64,000 nt of DNA from Alligator mississippiensis (lineage: Eukaryota; Chordata; Crocodylia; Alligatoridae): contig NC_081827.1 of NCBI RefSeq assembly GCF_030867095.1, positions 217,685,810 to 217,749,809 of the forward strand. The letters are read 5' to 3'. This document shows, piece by piece, positions 20,965 through 31,702 of the stretch. Positions within the stretch are counted from its first letter, which is position 1, and each line of letters begins with the position of its first letter. The position numbers were made by a program, and so were the translations under genes. The notes beneath the pieces are model-generated. The model searched no databases. It was not told the DNA's origin and was given only the letters and a program-made list of their open reading frames with translations.

Positions 20965-22705
20965 TCTATCATTGTATAATTTGTACCTTTCAACTCTCTT
21001 GTGTGCTAATTAAGAAATTCTATATACCCTCCTTAATTATAATCTTTGTTTGTACATTTAATATGTATATGTATGTCTATATATACGTAGGGTCTCAAAT
21101 GAAAGCCTGCAGTAAAATGTATGTTAATTGGGGAAATATGTGACTGGTCAGAAAAAAATTGTATAGTTTTCTTTTTCTATTTCTGCTGATCAAATTAATT
21201 AAGCACAAGTATTTAAAGGAGTGTTGCAGTCGTTAAATCTTTGTTTTTGCAGTCTTTTTGACAAAACAATAATCATTTATATTAGAGTGACTGTTCTTGC
21301 CCTGCTCAAGGATAAGCCAACAATTATTTCACCACAAAAGTGGTTCAAGGTAATTAGTGCCTTGCGTTTCCTTGAATCCAATTTCAAGTGTAAAAATAAA
21401 ACTTCAACAAATCTGAAGGTGAAGAACACTTCATTCCTTTCAGGTATCTTTCTACATTTGTCTCTTTCTTGGTGTTCTAAACAAATAACTATTTTTAACA
21501 TCTAGAGACCAAATATACACTAAAGAATACACAACTTCCATTTCAGGAAAGTAGTGCTGTAAAACAGCATTTTATTTATTGCACTGGAACTTAAGTTCAC
21601 TTCCATTCAGGATTGTGCAATTTACATCAGTAACCTTGTTAAAGATTATTGGCAAAGAAGATCTTTATGGCAAAGAACAAAACTTTCCATTAAATATTTA
21701 ACTATTCAGAGGTTAAGTTAAACCTCAAGCATTTGACTCTATCATAACTAGAAAGCCCTTTTATTTTACAGCTGCTATGGTTCAAGGTCTTTCAGTATCT
21801 GTATTTGAAACCTCTTTTTTCCCAGTGGATTACAAATAGCATTGTTATTGCATTGTTAGTCTCAGGCACGTAGCAAAGTTGTCAGAGACAAAACTTGAGA
21901 ACAATAAAATTATATCTTGATTTTTAAAAATCCTCTTATCTTGGTGTTGAGCTGAAGTAAAAAGAGGGAGGAGGGGATACTTGTGTTCCTACTTTGGTAC
22001 TGGATCTCATAGCTACATAGTTGCCACTATATTAGTGAATATTAGAAATGTAGACTATGAACTATCTTCGTTTCAGATTCATTGTCACACAGAACGTAAA
22101 TGTTTATAGAACTTGAGGTAAAATTAGGATTTTATTTCCTTCAAGTTTTGTTGTGCTAAATTTCTCCCCCCCCCCCCTTTTTTTTTCTGAAAAGGAAAAT
22201 CTTACATACGTGTGCACTATAAAGCACTGATCAGAAAAAAACATTTGATGCTAGGTGGTAGACACTTAAGGATTTCTCCTCTGCTTCAGTTAACGTGAAA
22301 AAGTACAGCATGTCAAAAACAAAGCCTAGTCTGTGTAGTGCTTTTGTAGTGGTGCAACTGTCCTGATTAAGAGGTATGATTTTATTTAACCACTGTAGTT
22401 AGGCCAGTACAATTCCTAATCTGGTTGCACTTACGCTAGTATAAGGTGTCTTATCCTGGCATTGGTTATCTATCTGTACTGGAAAAAAATAACACTGATA
22501 TAGTCATGTTTTAAATTCTAGTATAAATGGGTCAAAATCAAGGGGCTTGTACTGCTGTAACTATCCTGGTACAATTAAATTTGTCTGTGGACAAGGCTGT
22601 GTAAGCAATCATACATTTTCAGTTCCAACTTTGATAATTTATATATATTTCACATGTGTCCCTTCTCTAGACAGGCTAGCCTTAGTCAATGTATCAACTT
22701 TTAAG
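20965..22705. other. AT-rich intron, possible old element at the right end
   Basis: No exon is seen. A C-run followed by a T-run lies near 22167-22187. The stretch 22325-22605 (gtctgtgtagtgc ... ttgtctgtggacaaggctgtgt) has the look of a decayed DNA transposon, but I could not confirm inverted ends or a target duplication. Confidence 0.35.
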
Positions 22706-23180
22706 TGATGAACATGAGTCACCAATGTGATGAAGCAGTTGGCAGAGCCAATCACACCTTGTCGTGCATCTGTAGGTGCTTCACAAACAGGTCCAGGGAA
22801 GTGATTCTCCCCCTCTATGCGGCACTGGTCAGACTGCAGCTAGAGTATTGCATCCAGTTCTGGACACCGCAGTTCAAGCAGGATGCAGACAACCTGGAGA
22901 GGGTCTGAAGAGGAGCCACTCACCTGATTAGAGGCCTTCAGGGAAGGCCCTATGAGGAAAGGGCTAAGGAACCTTAACCTCTTGAGCCTCTCCAAGAGGA
23001 AGCTGAGAGAGGACCCTTGTGGCGGCGTACAAATTCATAAGGGTAGAGCAATATGAAGTAGGCGACGATCTGTTCACCGGGGCACTCCCTGGAATGATAA
23101 GGAACAATGGCCATAAGCTACTAGAGAGAAAGTTTAGGCTGGACATTAGGAAAAAGTTCTTCACGGTCAGGGTTGCCAGG
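22706..23180 (+). mobile_element. CR1 LINE copy A, part 1 (outer copy)
   Basis: This is the C-terminal CR1 coding tail: NMSHQCDEAVGRANHTLSC, then PLYAALVRLQLEYCIQFW, and on to FRLDIRKKFFTVRVAR. It breaks at about 23180 after gtcagggttgccagg. The missing continuation is found at 24938, after a second CR1. Confidence 0.88.
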
Positions 23181-24937
23181 GGAAAAGCAAGGGCAACATT
23201 GGACTCCTGCTAAACCAGATGGGACAACTGATGCCCAGAAAAAAGGCAACCTATTAAATGGGTATTTTTTTTCTGTCTTTCATGAGTCCCCTGGGATGCC
23301 CATGCTCACTACAGGACAGGAAGGTCCGGGTGAGGGAGATCCCCTGCCCTCCATCAATGCTGGCCTCGTGAAGGAACACCTTGAGAGGCTGGATACCTTC
23401 AAGTCAGCTGGCCCTGACAATCTACAACCCAGGGTACTCAAGGAGCTGGTGAGCTTCATAGCCCAGCCCCTGGCACGGATCTTTGAGAACTCCTGGTGCT
23501 CTGGTGTAGTGCCCAAAGACTGGAAGGAGGCCAATATGGTGCCTATCTTCAAGAAAGGGAGGAAAGTGGATCTGGCAAACTACAGGCCCATCAGCCTGAC
23601 CTCTATTCCGGGGAAAGTCTTAGAAAAGTTTGTTAAAGAGGCCATCCTTAATGGACTGGCTGATGCCAAAATCCTGAGGGATAGCCAGCATGGGTTTGTT
23701 GTGGGTAGGTCTTGCTTGACAAATCTCATTTCCTTTTACGACCAGGTGACCTATCACCTGGACAGGGGAGAAGAGATTGATGTCATATATCTTGACTTCA
23801 AAAAAGCCTTCGATCTGGTATCTCATGATCACCTCTTGGCAAAACTGGCCACTTGTGGCCTTGGGCTCAGCACAATCCACTGGCTGGGGAATTGGCTCCG
23901 TGGTTGGCCCCAGAGGGTGGTAATTGACGGAAGTCAATTGTCATGCTGCCCTGTGACCAGTGGGGTCCCCCAAGGCTCTGTCCTTGGACCCATATTGTTC
24001 AACATCTTCATTAATGATGTGGACATTGGAGTCAGAAGTGGACTGGCCAAGTTCATCAATGACACCAAATTTCGGGGCATAGCGTCCACACCTGAAGACA
24101 GGGAGGCGATCCAGGCTGACCTGGACAGGCTCAGCAAATAAGCAGAAGAGAACCTGATGGTGTTTAACACTGAAAAATGCAAGGCTCTCCACCTTGGGAG
24201 GAAAAACCTGCAGCATCCTTATATGTTTGGCAGTGCTACGCTGGCTAGTGCTACGGAAGAAGGAGACTTGGGGGTCATCGTTGACCACAAGATGAATGTA
24301 AGCCTTCAATGTGATGCTTCAGCTAGTAAAGCAAGCAAAATGCTGGCTTGCATCCATAGATGCTTCTCAAGCAAATCTCGGGACGTCATTCTCCCCTTGT
24401 ACTCGGCCTTGGTGAGGCTGCAGCTGGAGTACTATGTCCAGTTTTGGGCTCCACAATTCAAAAAGATGTGGAGAAGCTTGAGACAGTCCAGAGAAGAGCC
24501 ACATGCATGATCAGAGGTCAGGAAGACAGACCTTATGCCAGCAGGCTGAGAGCTATGGGGCTCTTTAGCCTGGAAAAGCACAGGCTCAGGGGTGATCTGA
24601 TGGCCACCTATAAGCTTATCAGGAGTGACCACCAGTATCTGGGGGAACATTTATTCACCAGAGTGCCCCAAGGGATGACGAGGTCAAACGGTTTTAAATT
24701 ACTGCAAGACCATTTCAGGCTGGACATAAGGAAGAATTTCTTTACTGTCCAAGCCCCCAAGGTCTGGAATAGCCTGCCATCGGAGGTGGTTCAAGCACCT
24801 ACATTGAATACCTTCAAGAGTAAATTGGATGCTTATCTTGCTGGGATTCTATGACCCCAGCTGACTTCCTGCCCTTTGGGTGGGGGGCTGGACTCTTCTG
24901 AGGTCCCTTCCAGCCCTAATGTCTATGAAATCTATGA
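23181..24937 (+). mobile_element. CR1 LINE copy B, inserted into copy A
   Basis: Copy B starts just before the RT (a NIGPLLNQ-like region, read here as QHWTPAKPDG in the open frame) and runs to the CR1 tail gtctatgaaatctatga near 24937. The frame from 23173 to 24141 includes EANMVPIFKKGRK, YLDFKKAFDLVSH and GVPQGSVLGPILFNIFIND. FADD has become FIND, so one catalytic aspartate is lost. A TAA at 24139-24141 replaces the usual Trp before AEENLM. After the stop the same frame continues to about 24465, then a frameshift leads to the C-terminal part ending LAGIL at 24854. It is a dead copy. Confidence 0.9.
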
Positions 24938-25118
24938 GTGTGGAATGGGCTCCCAAGGGAAGTGGTGCTCGCCCCATCCTTGGGGGTCTTCAAGAAGAGA
25001 CTGGACAGGCGCCTGGCTGGGATCACATGACCCCAGGGTTGGTAACTTTTCTTGCCTGCCAGGGGCAGGAGGTCGGACTAGATGGCCCACTGAGGTCCCT
25101 TCCGATTCTATGAATCTA
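24938..25118 (+). mobile_element. CR1 LINE copy A, part 2
   Basis: The sequence resumes with gtggaatgggctcccaaggg, exactly what should follow the break at 23180, and continues to a CR1 tail ccgattctatgaatc near 25118. This proves that copy B landed inside copy A. Confidence 0.88.
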
Positions 25119-26995
25119 AGTTTTTACAATGAAAGTCCAGCCATGTTTTGATACTTACTTGTCGGATTTAGAAGTCCCAGCTTCTGCTTTGAATATCCCA
25201 ATCTTTTCTGGTATGAGAAGACAATGAAAGATGACAAATGCTTTAAGTGGAAAAATAAAGAACACACAAGGCTGAATTAGCCTGTTTATCCACATGCTAC
25301 AAATCTGGAGACTTTTTAAATCATGTGTTGGAAGTAACAGCTAAATTGTATTTTAAATAGATTAGTAATGTCAGCCTACCCAATGTGAGTACTAAAATAC
25401 CCACACTAACTTGCAAATTGCAATAGCCTCTGGTACAAATAGATTATTTTAGTTATCAAGTAACCTGTAAACTGTAGATAATATATTTAGAAATCACCTC
25501 AAAATGACTTCCTTGAATTAAGCTAATTATTGGTTTAATCATACTTAATGTCAAGTGATAAAATAACTAAGAGGCTGAACAAATTTAAGAGGAATAAGGC
25601 CTTGAATTTTATAGCCATTCCTATTAACTCACAGGTGAAATAATAAGAATAAAACAGGTGCGTTCTCATTCAGTGTCATACTCCTGCTTTATCGATACCT
25701 ACAGTTAAAATCAGCATTTTGCTTCTTAATGTTGGAAGTAAATAAAGCCAAATCAAAGGCAATCTGGTGCCCTGCATTCACTGACACCTGCCCCACTCTT
25801 CTCTTCCCCCCCCCCCCCCCCCAGCTTTATATGCCCATCCTCTTTGCAGCACCAGCGGTCTTCTACCACGTACCTCAAAGACAGTGATGGCAAGGTTGCT
25901 TGGAAGTGATGGCAGAAGAGAATTTCCTCAGAGGGGGCAAAGATGTCACTTCCTCTCCAAGTCATCTACATAGAGATCTCAGTGTTGTAGAAGGACAACA
26001 AAGGATGCTCACTGAGAGTAACTGGTCTTGGACTTAACACCTCACTGAGTTGTGTCAGGTAGTCCTCATGTCAGAGCTATAGCTTCAGTAGACATCACAC
26101 TCCTGCTGGTGTATTTGTAATTTCTCACCTGGGACATGCATTTGGCACAGATAATGTCTCTTGGTCTGCCCCTTATATTTGCTTAAGCAGTCGGTTCAGA
26201 TTGTCCCATCCTTTCAGAATGATGCCTTATTATCAACTTCCTGGGCTTTGGGCCTTGTATCCGTGGTTAGTTCCTCATCTTCACATCCTTATGATGTGTG
26301 GTTACTGAATGGCCATGATACATAAAAGGCAGGTTGGTTCTAGGGTTCCTTGCATCTTTTTCAGAGCTATTTTGTTGGGATTCGAGGTGGCATCTGGTTA
26401 GCTGACCTTCAGGAGGAAGACACTATCCAAACAGAATGACATAGCTGTTTATTAATAATAGTAGGAGATGCAGGATGACATTTTAAAGTTACCCAAGTAA
26501 CTTACAAGCTAGAGCCTACTGAAAATCATGGAATTTCAGCTTCAAAGTTATTTTAGGTAATTCTAAAAAAAATTTCCTTTAGGTTTTATTGCATCTTTTT
26601 TTCCCAGTGGACTTAGTCTTTAAGTCATTTTAGTGCTTTTGATAATTTTACTTTAAGTCATATGAAACTTGAATCTGACATAATTCAGGAGAATTGTTAG
26701 CTTTTACCATAATTATTCTGCTTCTGCGTGTAGTGTTTTACTTTAAGTTCTGGAACTAGGCATTTTCATGTGCGAGTGGGTCAGGGAATTGGGGTCTTGC
26801 TGTATTTCTGTGGCTTTTAATTCAAAGGAACGTGTGTAAAAGAGAAAGTATCTTTGATGTATTTACAAGACTAATTTAGAATTTAATGTTAAAAAATGTT
26901 CTGCTGTCCTGTGTTTTATCACCCGCAAAAAAGCATCTGCCCATGACTATCATCCAGAATGTGAAGCTTTACCCATCTTCTACTTACTGTTTGGT
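25119..26995. other. AT-rich intron with a long C-run
   Basis: A run of 17 C lies at 25806-25822. No other repeat or exon was recognised. Confidence 0.4.
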
Positions 26996-27620
26996 GACAT
27001 TAAGGGTGCTTATGGAAGTGACATTTGTCATGTGATTGGCTCCTTGAAAGCACTCTACAACCATGCTCTGACAGAAGTGCACAGCTGCAGAGAGCTTTGA
27101 AAGTGACTGATCACACAACAAATTAACCCTCACTTAATGAGGGTTTAGATGAAGGCACTCCAAAGTGGAGTGTCTTCATTAACTTCTGTCTGATCAGGTC
27201 TGGGCTGATGCAGCCCAGCCTCACCCCCAGTGTTGTCTGGAGGCTGGGATGAGTGGGAGTGAGGGTGGGTAGATTGGAGCCTCCAGCTTTGGGGTGGGGG
27301 GATGGGAAGGGGAGGAAGGGGCTCTAATCTACCCACCCCCACTCTGGTGCAGGCTAAGCAAAGCCCAGCCCGGAGCTCCCCCCACCTTTTCCTCCCTCCC
27401 ATCCTGCAGACAGCACTGGATCTGGGAGGGGGGTGGGGCTAGGGGAGAGAGGCTGCTGCTCTTCCTGGATTGGCTACAAAGTGGAGCTCAATCACAGCCC
27501 TTCCCCCACCCCGACCCAAGAATGAACATTTGTTGGGTTGAGGGGGAGAGAGGCTTGCTGTAACTCATGGCACTTTCTTTGAAGTGCTATGAATTAGTGT
27601 GGAGCTGCATGTCTGTCTGT
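26996..27620. repeat. Hairpin-rich dispersed repeat, copy 2
   Basis: The part 26996-27133 matches the reverse complement of 3584-3698. It is followed by two hairpins: aaccctcacttaatgagggtt at 27126-27146, and a 12-base stem ggcactcc/ggagtgtc at about 27151-27177. A third hairpin, gcactttctttgaagtgc, lies near 27569. The GC-rich centre has chance frames only. It looks like a non-autonomous DNA element, but the outer limits and a target duplication could not be fixed. Confidence 0.5.
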
Positions 27621-29079
27621 GCCGTAACAGTTCATTTGTTTTGAAGGCTGTAATTGAAAGTGAAAGGCCAGTGAAAGGAACGTTTTCTGGTATAGTCGAT
27701 GGTTTTGTGAATCCAAAGTTTTAAATGACAGTTTTAAAGTAACTTACTGGGAATCTGTTTATGAAAGGGCCATGTACCCTACCATGGCTTTCTATTCTTA
27801 TTGGGCAGTTGGAACAGCCTTACTAGACAAAGTTTATCTATTTTAAGTTGCTTGAACCAAAACAGTATCATAAGCATATCTTCTGTTTGCAGTGTGTGAC
27901 ATCTGCAATTTGTAATTCCTGTTACTAGGTAGTTTGGGAGAAGAATCCTATGACAAAGGAAAATAGTCAATGCTACTTCTGCACTGTCATCTTTTATCCT
28001 TTTGCTTACTCCTAGGAGTACTCTTGAGAGCATTATTTCTGCTTTTATCTACTACCTTGCTCTAGCAGATGTCTAATTGGAAAGGAAGTGGTTACTGTTA
28101 TAGCTATTAGGCTCACAGCACCACTGATTCCATGTGTTCTCCAGGTGTCCCTCTGTCTTTGGTCCCTTTGGGAGCTATGACAGTGGAAACTGTTTACCAG
28201 ACACTGTTATTTGAGCAAGTATTCAACTAGAATAAAATTATTTCAGAGACAACAGATCTGAAAACATGTAGTCTCCCTAAAATTCTAGTTGGAAACTGGG
28301 GAAGGCCTTTAGAATTAGGAAGACACTATTCCATTTTGCTATGTCCACACTGTACAGTGTAGTTCCATGTGGCAATTTTTGAGCCATGTTAGGTATTGGT
28401 AATAGTATAGAGATGCATTAAATTTGGTGTGCCACCTGACCTAGTATACGTGTTTGTTTTTTTTATGGACTATCGGTCTTATTGTAATATTTCTAAGTTA
28501 ACTGTCTTCATGTTATAATATTATATGCCTCAGTTTTTCCATAAAGCTAGTATATGTGGAAAGCATATGTTAAAGAGACTGTGAAGCAAGGGCTCTGCCT
28601 ACTGTGTGGTACCAGACAAAATAGATTTCTAGCATCAGCAGTCTTGAATAGCTTGTTTACATATCAACAGTAGTAAGATGGCTGACAACTAAGAAACTGG
28701 AGGAAAGGTGAGTGAGGTGAACTTAACACTGGAGAGGGAAGCATGAAAAACCAGCTTGTCAACTCCTGGAGGGGGTCAGTTAGAGGAGTCTTGAGACCAA
28801 GATGAGCAAAGGAGCTTGGGGGCTCAGGAGCTGGAAAAGACTGGAAAGAGAACAGCAGAATCCTTTTGGGTGGTCTGGGCTGTGTAGACTGAAATGGAGA
28901 CAGAGGAACTGTTTAATCCTTTGAGGTGTAGTAGATAGAGAATGTCTGGCTGAGTGGTCTAATTTCCCCAAAATATGCCTTTATTGAAGCAAAGCTGTCC
29001 ATTTTACTACTTGGAACTTCCGGCTGTATTTGGTCTCCCCAACAAGAAGTAAATACCCTCTCTCAGGAGCAGAACTGGA
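27621..29079. other. Intron, nothing recognised
   Basis: This is AT-rich to moderate DNA without a clear element. Confidence 0.4.
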
Positions 29080-29087
29080 TTCTAGCT

Positions 29088-29316
29088 CAGGGGTGGGCAA
29101 CGCTTCTGGGAAGAGTACCGAAAAAGCCTACAGCCTTGACTTTTAAGATGTTGGTGTGCCAAGGTCGGATGGCAGTGGAGCTGTTAGGGGCCTGATCTTT
29201 GTTGTGGCAGCACGCCTCTGGCCCTTTCCCTACAGTCTGCCCCAAGGTGCATGTGCCAAGCAGAATGCCTTTACATGCCATGCTCTGGCATCTGTGCCAG
29301 GAGTTGCCTACCTCTG
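29088..29316. mobile_element. Short non-autonomous hAT (caggggtgggcaac type)
   Basis: The left end caggggtgggcaac and right end gttgcctacctctg are inverted. A perfect 8-bp duplication ttctagct flanks it (29080-29087 and 29317-29324). At 229 bases it is a MITE without coding capacity, and its interior differs from the copies at 11020 and 20711. Confidence 0.9.
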
Positions 29317-29709
29317 TTCTAGCTCTTTAAGTCAAGGCCGTGGAGAATCAGGAAGGGTGAAGGACAGACAGGCCAGAGTTTCAGAATGGGAAGGAGCCTG
29401 GAAGGAGTGCACTCTAGAAGCCACACCTGGGCTTGCTTCGGGGAGTACTCTCGGAGGCAGGACAAGGCCATAGCAATCCCAGCAAGCACCACCGGGGGGA
29501 GTGGGCTTTGTGTATCCCTCTAAACATTCAGGTAAAGGCGTGATAGGAGCTTATGTATGATGCGCACAGTTGCAGCTCCTGCCATGCAACACATGCATGG
29601 TAGATGGTGTGATTTGTGGGATGCAGCATCAGATCCAATCATGCCATATTGCTGGTGCAGGGGGAGCACAGGATCATGATCCCAGGTTTTCTTTGCACCA
29701 GCAAGTAAG

Positions 29710-29880
29710 AAGGTCCTGCAGCTGTGAATGCCATCAGCTGATGGGACTCCTAGCCACAGCACTGTCCTACATGTTGCTGAAGCTATGAATCCTGTCAGCT
29801 GATGGGACTCCCAGCCACAGCAGTGTATGGTGCACCCCTGTGGTTGGGAGCTTTGTCAGCTGATGGGGCTCCCAGCCTCA
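29710..29880 (+). repeat. Diverged tandem repeat, about 61-base period, three units
   Basis: The word tcagctgatggg(a/g)ctcc(c/t)agcc recurs at about 29734, 29795 and 29856, with related sequence between. The copies differ by several bases, so the array is not recent. Confidence 0.7.
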
Positions 29881-30678
29881 GGGACATAGCTAGGTGTTCA
29901 AATTATAGGTGGTTTCTATCCAGTTTTAAAGTTGTTACATATTTTCCAGCTCTAAGTTTATAGCTGGTGGACCTTTTTATGGCATGATAGTTATTTTGTA
30001 TATGAAGCTGGACTAAATGAATTGTTCAGTTAACCAGTTAATTGTTAATACACATAATGTGTAGAGGAGGCCTATGACACCCTAGTTCTTATCAGAATAA
30101 AGTAGCCTGGACAGAGCTTTGTGCTGATGGAACTGACCTGCTTTTGGTACCCAGACTATCTCAGGTGTCTCACCCTACCCCTTTATATCTAGAGAATCTT
30201 TTCTGTCCATTGAGCATCGTTCTAGTTTTTGTGTTCCCAGCCTTGGAAAAGCATCTGGAACCTTGAAATAAGTCATTGTTCTTTTGCTCTGAGTTTACAT
30301 ATGTTTACCCCCCCCCCCCGTTAAGTTTACTTCACTGACTCATTCACACACAGTATACATAAAATCTCTACAAAAGAGTATTCTTAGTATGTACATAGTT
30401 GCTGTACATTTGCCACTAGTAGATTCTTTGATTAGATTAGATACCATCACTTACTGACAGTTCTTTTGCCAACCCGCTCTGGTTGATGGAACCATAATGC
30501 GATCAGTAATTGATGTTATTTTGCAGGCTGAAATAAAGTATTACAGCAAACAGAATTGGTGAGTAATTTTCCTTCACTGAGCATTGTTAATGTGCTGTCT
30601 GTTTATGTAAAATGAATAAAGCTTCATTTGACTTGGGGTGTACAATCTAAACTAGAAAAGTCAATAGATGATATAGCA
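29881..30678. other. Intron, nothing recognised
   Basis: There is a short C-run near 30309. No exon or element ends were seen. Confidence 0.4.
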
Positions 30679-31702
30679 CAGGTGTGAGCAATTATTTGGG
30701 CCAGAGGGCCACTTAAGGAGTTTTTCTGAGCTGTTGTGGGCTGGGTCAGGATATCCCCCCCCCCCCACCCCCCCATCCATCCTCCCTGCTCTGGGCTTGG
30801 TGGATGGGACGGGGCTGTGGGTGGGTGGAGAGCAGCATCCAGGAGCAGGATGGGTAGGGCCGGAATCGCAGGGCTGGGGCCAGGAGCAGAGCCACAATGT
30901 GTTCCTGCATGACCCTGTGATGGGTGCTGGTTCTGCAGCCAGGTATGTGCAGGGAGCAGATTATGGCTCTGCCCCAGCCCCAGCCTTGTGTTGTTATGGC
31001 CTCCTGATTCTGGAGTCTCTATAGAGACTGGCCAGGACCTGCATGAGCTGACCACATGTCCAGGAGGATGGGATGGGTCTGTGGGAAATTAGGGAGTGCC
31101 ATCCAGGAGTGGGGTGGGTGGAGCCATGGCTGTGATTTTAGGGCATTGACAGTGCCGGCCTGATGCCTGGGACAGGGCTTTGATCCTCTCCCTGTACACT
31201 CCTACCTGTGGAACTGGAGCCTGTTGCAGGGATGTGGGCAGCAGATTGTGGCTCTCCCCTGGGTCCCAGCCATACACTGTCACTGTCCTGTGATCCCACC
31301 TCATCACTACCCCATGATTTCACCCTGTCATTGCCCCTCCATCCCACTCCCGGATGCTGTTCCCTGCCTGCCCACAGTCTAATCCCATCTGCCTGGACAT
31401 GTGCCTTGTCCATGCAGGCCCTGCTTCTGGCCTTGGGTGGTGAGTGGAGGACAGACTGGAGTGCCCAGGCAGCAGGGCTGGTCTAGCGGTGGTGGTGACG
31501 CTGGCAGGGGCAGCTGGAAAGCACTGCTGCCACTGGGGGTGCCAGGAAGTGAGTCTGGCCATTGTGCCACCTCAGCCCTGCTGTCTGGTGACACTGGTTG
31601 CATGCGTCATGGCCCAGGCTGCCCCCCATGTGTGGACTGGGTTGGGGCTGAGGGATCTGCTGTGGGCTGGACAAAATCCCTTGGTAGATTTGCCCACCCC
31701 AG
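30679..31702. mobile_element. Non-autonomous hAT, about 1 kb
   Basis: The left end caggtgtgagcaattatttg and right end tttgccca-ccccag resemble inverted hAT tips. The flanks atatagca and gtatagaa agree at 6 of 8 positions when the right end is set one base earlier. The GC-rich interior has no transposase. The many open frames in it are chance frames on both strands. Confidence 0.7.

Noticed and set aside
25806-25822. Long C-runs (also near 22167, 30749, 40166 and 40888)
   Set aside because: Homopolymers of this kind are common in sauropsid introns and may vary with sequencing error; no function is inferred.
28340-28450. Possible old DNA transposon (atgtccacactgtacagtg)
   Set aside because: No second end or target duplication could be found.
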